Source: Scytalidium lignicola (Eukaryota > Ascomycota > Leotiomycetes). From it: a DNA stretch of 64,000 bases. The stretch lies in the NCBI GenBank assembly GCA_002812745.2, contig NCSJ02000113.1, positions 60,115-124,114 on the forward strand. The letters run 5' to 3'. This document shows positions 58,676-64,000 of this stretch, one piece after another. A program made the position numbers and the translations under genes. Numbering within the stretch: position 1 is the first letter of the stretch; each line of letters begins with the position of its first letter. The notes beneath the pieces were generated by a model, which was given only the letters and a program-made list of their open reading frames with translations, did no database searches and was not told the origin of the DNA.

Positions 58676-59794
58676 ATTGATTGCTCAAAGGCCCGTCTTA
58701 ATTATAAGCTTATCTTCAAGCTAAGCGGGTTGGATGTGTGTGCCTGGGCTCGCTGGAGTATCTAGAAGCAACCGAGCAACAACGAACGGAATGTTGTTTG
58801 AGTTACACACACACGGGTATTCTGTAGGTATTAATATTAATATTTCTCCTAGAGTTGACGAGTCAGAAATTGGTATGACGAAGGAATTTCCTCGACGTAG
58901 AGCTTGCACACGACTCGGCCGCTGGCGGGGCTAGCTTATATGGGGGGGAAGGAGGCTTTGGTAGGGTCTAGCAAAACGAGACCGAGGCTCTTTGGTGGCG
59001 GTGCAACATTGGAAACGCGCAATTCTTCAGGGCACATGAACAAGAGTAGTTAAGCAGGAATAATAACAAATGAGGGATTCCTGCAGAGCAATTCGGTGCT
59101 TTGTTTGCTTTGTATCTAGCTGGCCCTAGTGTGTGACGGGGGAGGTGTTTCGCGTGTCGATAGCCGCGACGGAGACAGTGATGCGGATGCGGTGTGGAGG
59201 TGTAAGCAGGAAGTCGAGACGTGGATAGTTGGTGCGAATCAGGAAGCCCAACGGCCGAAATGGGACGAGGAACAAGACCAATTCGACTCGTGCAAATGCA
59301 GGCAGCGTCATCAGTGACACCGTTGACAAAGAGCAACGCTAACGTTTCGGGGCAAAGAAAGGGTTGTTGTTATTGTTGATGCGGACATAGCAGAGACAGA
59401 CAGACAGAGAGACAGAGACATAGAGAGGCAGAGAGGCCGAGAGAGCAATTATCTCAAGGAGGCCTGCTGGCAATCCTCAACAAAACCCATCGAGCGGCAA
59501 GAAGCAAATTCGCCCAGGCACCGTTACACTACCCAAAACAGGCACAAGATTATGCAGGTGGACAAGGCTGGGAGCGTATGAGATAATCCGATGTCACTCA
59601 GCGCGGCGTTGAGGATTGAGTGGTGGCCGCCATCTGCCATCTGCCAAAAACCTGCGTCAGGTCGTGCATCAGGTCCTACTAGGGCCAGACAAGCTCGACA
59701 AGGTGGGCATCCTTAAATTAGAACTGCATACGTAGGTAACCAGCTGGCAACGTGACGGTTATGCGTAATGGCTGAGGATGGAGAAGTGAAGCTC

Positions 59795-59828
59795 AAGAGA
59801 GAGAGCTCGAGAGAGAGAGAGAGAGAGA
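59795..59828. repeat. GA-rich microsatellite
   Basis: Interrupted GA dinucleotide run; the longest uninterrupted part is about 18 bases. Simple sequence. Confidence 0.85.
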
Positions 59829-59858
59829 ATGTAAATATCTCGATGAGACTGCTCTAGA

Positions 59859-59874
59859 GTACGAGTACTCGTAC
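59859..59874. repeat. Perfect 16-bp palindrome GTACGAGTACTCGTAC
   Basis: The sequence equals its own reverse complement over 16 bases and is flanked by further TACTCG/CTCGTAC copies. It could be a dimeric regulator site or simple-sequence by-product; no role is established. Confidence 0.7.
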
Positions 59875-60171
59875 TCGTGCTCGTACGGTAGAGTCCAAAT
59901 AAACTTCCTCGTGCTGAGAAACCCGTAGAATGCAACGTAAGCTCGAGAAGTACAGGGGTATATCACAGCCCTGTAAGTTATCACACCAACCTTATCTGTT
60001 GGGCCCTCAGCGGTGAAACAGTCTTGTGGTACCGGTACGTACGTACCTATGCAGTTAGTACTCACAATTAAGTATACAGTACAAGCAATCCACGAATTGG
60101 ACTTCCCACTAATGCAAGATAAATGTTTTTCAGTTCTGTGTTAAAAAACAACCTTAACCTACAACTTCGTG

Positions 60172-61049
60172 ATGACTTACAATCAAGTTGAAAGCCCTGC
60201 TTGTAACTATCGTCAATTCAATGAACCACTGCAATTTAAGAAATTTATAGCGGAAGGAACACGATGTCTTGCGTACTTAGCTACATCAGCAACCGGGGCA
60301 CAATACTTTGCTAAGATTGCAAGTTGGCCTATTCCTTTTTTTTTTTGCTAAAAGCATTTCCAGAGAGTTTTTCATTAACATTTGCCAAGTACAAACCGTA
60401 CGCTGAATTCGACAAAGCGATAGATGGAGTAAGGTTAAAAGGCAAACGGTTTTTACTATCGGATAAAGACCTGGATCTTTGGTTCTACAGGTATCATCGT
60501 GAAAGTCGCGCTTATGAACACATCGACCAGCACATTACTGGCCCAGCTCACTCATTCTTTCCAAAATACTATAGATCAGTTCAATTACCTCGTTCGGCTT
60601 GCCCCATTGCTTGGCGTCGTATTTCGAACCAACAGATTGCTCATGTTGTTGTCCTTGAATTACTTCAAGGCTTACGGCCATCATTACAAGAAAAACTTAA
60701 CTTGAGTCAAGATTTATTGATGAGAGCTAAGCAATTACAACCAGAACTTGAGGGTGAATATATTCATATTCTAATTCACCTTTATGAAATAGTCAACTTA
60801 CTTTACGAGAGTGGTATTGTTCATCGTGATCTACGCGATGATAACCTTATTGATTACTCTATCACGAAAAATCCAGTCTTATTTGACTTTTCTGAATCTT
60901 GGATTTATAACTGCGCACTCCCCTGCCTTGATTCATTTCGTCGACATCCAAGAACATTTGAGGAATCTAAAACTGGAGAACTGAATAGAATAACTAATAT
61001 AATGCTTAGGTACGTTCAAAGATACCTTTTTGTTATCCCAAGAGGCTAA
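60172..61049 (+). CDS. Small protein-kinase-like protein, fungal type
   Basis: Exons 60172-60322 and 60364-61049 give 278 residues. The kinase core is readable: ATP-binding lysine in QYFAKIAK (K48), the helix-C glutamate in HRESRAYEHI, the catalytic loop GIVHRDLRDDNLID (H204-R-D, N211), and LFDFSES in place of DFG. A short kinase domain without a substrate-binding C-lobe extension is typical of fungal-specific kinase-like families. Activity is uncertain, because DFG reads DFS and the glycine loop is weak (EGTRCLAYLATSATG). The 41 bp intron lies in a T-rich run; without it the frame hits a stop. Start ATG 60172 (MTYNQVES) follows a GTG codon in the same frame. Divergent from the polyketide synthase and convergent with chorismate synthase. 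Confidence 0.6.
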
Positions 61050-61523
61050 ATATAGAACAGAGAAAGCAAAGAAGTTGAGAATCAACTTCTAAGAAAGAAA
61101 TTCCCAAGTCTAAAAGATTGTGGACGGTGTGAAACGGTGATGGCAAAGATTAAGGAAGAGTAGAGAACATTATATGCGAGTACCTCTAGTCAATTTTTCT
61201 ACAAGTGACAACGTTTCTTTGATTTGCGCTAGACCTCGCGACGGCTAGTGACGTAAGGGCGCATTCCAGGGAAATGACACGTGATATATGCTTGCACTTC
61301 CACAACGCTGGGGTCTATCAAGACCCCGATCTGAATGAGAATGAGTTCCATCCATTCAAAATCCATCCAAGCTGAGGCGAATGCTCTCCAGTGGAATGCA
61401 GTTGATTCCTGATGTATCCTTGAGGACTCTTCAGGACACACATTCGTTGCTCTCTCCCACCTGCAACTGAGTTGACAGACATTAGTTCATTAGAATGTGT
61501 TAGCAGAGGTGACAACGCCATAG
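61050..61523. other. Convergent intergenic region
   Basis: 3' flanks of the kinase-like gene and chorismate synthase; no feature seen. Confidence 0.6.
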
Positions 61524-62843
61524 CTACTCCGCAGCGGTCCTCCTATTCGACACCAAAGCGTCCCGCACTCCTTCTCTAGCCTTTTGAGCCAGTAGAGCAT
61601 CCATCAGCACAAGACTGCTCATAGCCTCCACGATGGGAATGGCGCGTCCAACAACGCATGGATCATGTCTCCCCTTGGCCTCCAGAACACCTTCAATCTC
61701 ATCGTAGGTAACTGTGTTTTGAGGCAGACCGATAGTTGCTGGTGGTTTGAAGCCGACGGTAAAAAATATATGATTACCATTTGAGATCCCTCCTTGGATT
61801 CCACCACTATTGTTCGTCTTCGTGGTCAATCTCGGCCGCGACACATTAGTATTAACCCCGTCCGGAGCCTCTGGGGCTTTGATGAACGGGTCGTTGTGTA
61901 TACTACCCGGGACAGCACATCCACCAAAACCGGAGCCTATTTCGAAGCCTTTCGTCGATGGTATCGAGAGCATGGCGTGCGCGAGCTTGGCCTCTAATTT
62001 ATCAAAGGAAGGCTCTCCTAGCCCTACGGGTACGGAGCGCAAAACACAGGTAATGGTGCCGCCGATGCTATCGTTTGCGTCGCGGAACTTCGTGATGAGG
62101 GCTTCCATGCGTGCAGAGGCGGCCGGGTCTGGACATCGCGTGGGAGCAAACGAGTCTACCTTCTCGCGGGTTATTTCATCCAACAACCGTAGGAACTCGG
62201 GATTCGTTGACTGGTGCGGGTGCTTGCTTGTCGGGGGGAAGAGGAATTCAGAGCCTACGGAGGATGTAAATGCCACGATTTCAATGCCGTAATGTGAGAG
62301 GATTTTCTCCGCTACCGCGCCAGCTGCAACTCTTCCAATAGTCTCTCTTGCGCTGGCTCTCCCCCCTCCACTTAAGAAGGATAAAATCAGCCTACACTCT
62401 TGAACGGTTTTATCCCTGGTAATACATACCTCGAGGCTCGGATGCCGTATTTCTCCTGATATGTCCAGTCGGCGTGGCTTGGACGAGGGAATTGCTCCAT
62501 TGTGCCGTTTCCATAATCTTTAGGTCGCTGATCCTCGTTTAATATACGAAGAGCAATTGGAGTCCCGAGGGTGATTCCATGCTCTGTACCCGACTGGATC
62601 TCCACGCGATCTTTTTCATTTCTTTGGGTTGATATGGCGCTCTGGCCTGGCCGGCGGCGTGTTAGTTGGGGTTGAATATCGGCCTCTGTGAGTGATAGAA
62701 GAGGAGGAACACCGTCCAGGATTACGCCAACGGACTTGCAGTGGCTTTCGCCGTACCTAATAAATTAAGTGTACTGAATACGGCAGTTGGGTTTGTTCGA
62801 AAACATACGTGTGTACGCGGAAGTATTGGCCAAAAGTTGACAT
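61524..62843 (-). CDS. ARO2: Chorismate synthase
   Basis: Last step of the shikimate pathway: converts 5-enolpyruvylshikimate-3-phosphate to chorismate, using reduced FMN, and supplies aromatic amino-acid synthesis. Exons 62809-62843, 62430-62756 and 61524-62370 give 402 residues. Motifs in order are [20 protein letters not shown] (start joined over the 52 bp first intron), [11 protein letters not shown] and [37 protein letters not shown] follows, and [20 protein letters not shown] joins over intron 2 to [36 protein letters not shown] and [20 protein letters not shown] complete the FMN and substrate sites. Fungal enzymes are bifunctional with their own NADPH:flavin reductase activity. All exon borders preserve frame and conserved blocks, so the model is secure. 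Confidence 0.97.
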
Positions 62844-64000
62844 GGTGAATGATAATAAGATTCAGTCGGTATATTGAATCTAGAAGAACTTAACTGCAAC
62901 TTTGACAGGATGGAGCCATTCATGCAGAATTGGGGTGAGTCAATCGATGCGGGCGAGAAACTAGCACTGTGGGCCACGTGATCTTATTTTCACATTCCGG
63001 ACTAGCGTATTTAATTTCAATCCGGTATTAGGGACGAATTCCCCAGCCGATTCTTAATTTTCTAAGGGTCAGTCACACTTCGTACCTCGACAACTCCCTC
63101 TTAGGGGAAAAGGTACACAGTCATATTGTTGTTGTCGATGGAAAACTCTGAGGCTACAGGAGAGAGCTATCAAAGAGGTGGGCTGTTTAGCGTGGAGGTC
63201 ACGTGGAGGAATACTACACAGGTGCGTTATTACTCACCGCCTCGCGGCAGAATTTCCCCTCTGTGATGGTTAGGATTCTGCCCAAAGGCGGTGAGTAATA
63301 ACTCAGCCTTCGCACCTTCGGACGTAGAGGGTTGGTCTTTCCCAAGCCCGCAGATAATCTAAACCTCCCGACTTAGATCTCTACTCTGCATCCTTCGGGG
63401 CAGAGATAGGACGGGCAATAACCTCTACAGTCATTAACTCGTCGGGGCGAAAGAAACTCTCGGTGTGCAAGGCCAGCAACTCAAGCTAGGGGCTTCTCGG
63501 ATTTCATTCACGAAGTTCAACGACCACCGAAGCTAAGGGGGCATGTAGGAACGCAATGACTTGATAATGAAACAGCTGCATCACATAACGATATTGCCTT
63601 AGATAGATTTAGGCCATTGAATGTCTCATCCCTCAGAATCCACTTCTGTCTCATATTTCTCACAAGTACCTTTGTATTTTGTTTGTAAGCCACGTTTCGA
63701 CTAATATTGTCAAATAACTACTCAACAAATGTACCTTCGTAATCAAAATGAGATATTTTAAAAGCACACACTCAAATTTATCTCATCTCACAGTGCCTCC
63801 CTGATTATATTCGGGAAACGTGATAAATATAAATATAAAGAAATGTCAGCTGTAATTTAAATATTTCCCAACACAACTCACACACCCCTTCTCGCTTTCT
63901 CATAAAAAGCCAACCCACCTAATAAAACAACACATAACAATAAAAAATTTCCACGGAAAATCACATTAAAAACAACACCTCACTCCTCTCATCTACCCTG
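62844..64000. other. Intergenic region upstream of ARO2 to window end
   Basis: Promoter DNA of chorismate synthase, then a long inverted repeat (63226-63302, listed separately). The 15-mer shared with 55223 lies at 63484. The part after 63700 is AT-rich up to the window end. No gene is seen. Confidence 0.5.
63226..63302. repeat. Imperfect hairpin with 17-bp and 8-bp paired arms
   Basis: GTTATTACTCACCGCCT at 63226-63242 is the exact reverse complement of 63286-63302. Inside it GGCAGAAT (63246-63253) pairs with ATTCTGCC (63274-63281). The two stems are separated by a small bulge of 3 and 4 bases, and the terminal loop is 20 nt (63254-63273). The total element is 77 bp. It resembles a miniature inverted-repeat element or a structured RNA hairpin; no target-site duplication is obvious. 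Confidence 0.8.

Larger units (their letters stand above)
58676..60171. other. Intergenic region with GA-rich and palindromic sequence
   Basis: No gene is supported. It is the divergent promoter zone of the polyketide synthase and the kinase-like gene. It contains AGAC/GA-rich simple sequence at 59393-59450, a GA run at 59795 and a perfect palindrome at 59859. Confidence 0.55.

Overview
The window is nuclear DNA of a filamentous ascomycete (Pezizomycotina). The evidence is short spliceosomal introns (mostly 40-110 bp, GT..AG), fungal-only families (AcuK-type zinc cluster regulator, Swf1, fungal Rap1, GIT1-type transporter, acetamidase-type amidase, fungal type III polyketide synthase) and long AT-rich or low-complexity intergenic stretches. 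A leotiomycete is my best guess from overall protein character; this is an inference. I rebuilt 21 multi-exon or single-exon protein-coding genes by joining reading frames at GT..AG borders. I also recovered one 58-residue membrane protein and one short gene fragment.

Layout. 1-2138: 3' part of a DHA1 drug/polyamine-type MFS transporter. 4843-7276: AcuK/ERT1 gluconeogenesis regulator. 7884-8659: riboflavin kinase. 9994-10170: small single-span membrane protein. 11229-12372 (-) and 12913-14096 (+): divergent Cdc28/Cdc2 kinase and AlkB-like dioxygenase. 14362-16429: amidase. A 4.2 kb gap follows, then a GIT1-like transporter (20587-22357) with a clear TATA box. 23168-25416 (-): a large protein of unknown function. 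26422-27870: Gfo/Idh/MocA oxidoreductase. 28387-28845: hypothetical protein. 29484-31412: a Hal3/PPCDC-type flavoprotein fused to ankyrin-like repeats. 32531-34153: a second DHA1 transporter.

Between that transporter and the convergent RAP1 gene (35662-37801, -) lies an AT-rich 1.5 kb segment with a degenerate tandem array of about ten 71-91 bp units. I do not recognise it; it is the most unusual structure here. Then come a C2H2-type protein (38754-41160, -), the palmitoyltransferase Swf1 (42165-43657), a mitochondrial oxoglutarate/malate-type carrier (45287-46354, -), an Fpg DNA glycosylase (49805-51497, -) divergent from PEX11 (51919-52710), and the tRNA methyltransferase Trm7 (53120-54378, -). 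After a 2.2 kb AT-rich gap there is a broken 5' piece of a dolichol-phosphate mannose synthase gene (56548-56721). The window ends with a type III polyketide synthase (57081-58675, -), a small protein-kinase-like gene (60172-61049) and chorismate synthase (61524-62843, -).

The genes are mostly unrelated housekeeping functions with no clear pathway cluster. The accessory-looking parts are the transporters, the unknown 699-residue protein, the C2H2 protein, the flavoprotein-repeat fusion and the lone polyketide synthase. Seventeen single N characters are scattered through the window, often next to homopolymers; two of them (12996, 45614) demonstrably break reading frames and look like consensus errors. 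All splice sites were chosen by eye from frame continuity and family knowledge; none has transcript support.
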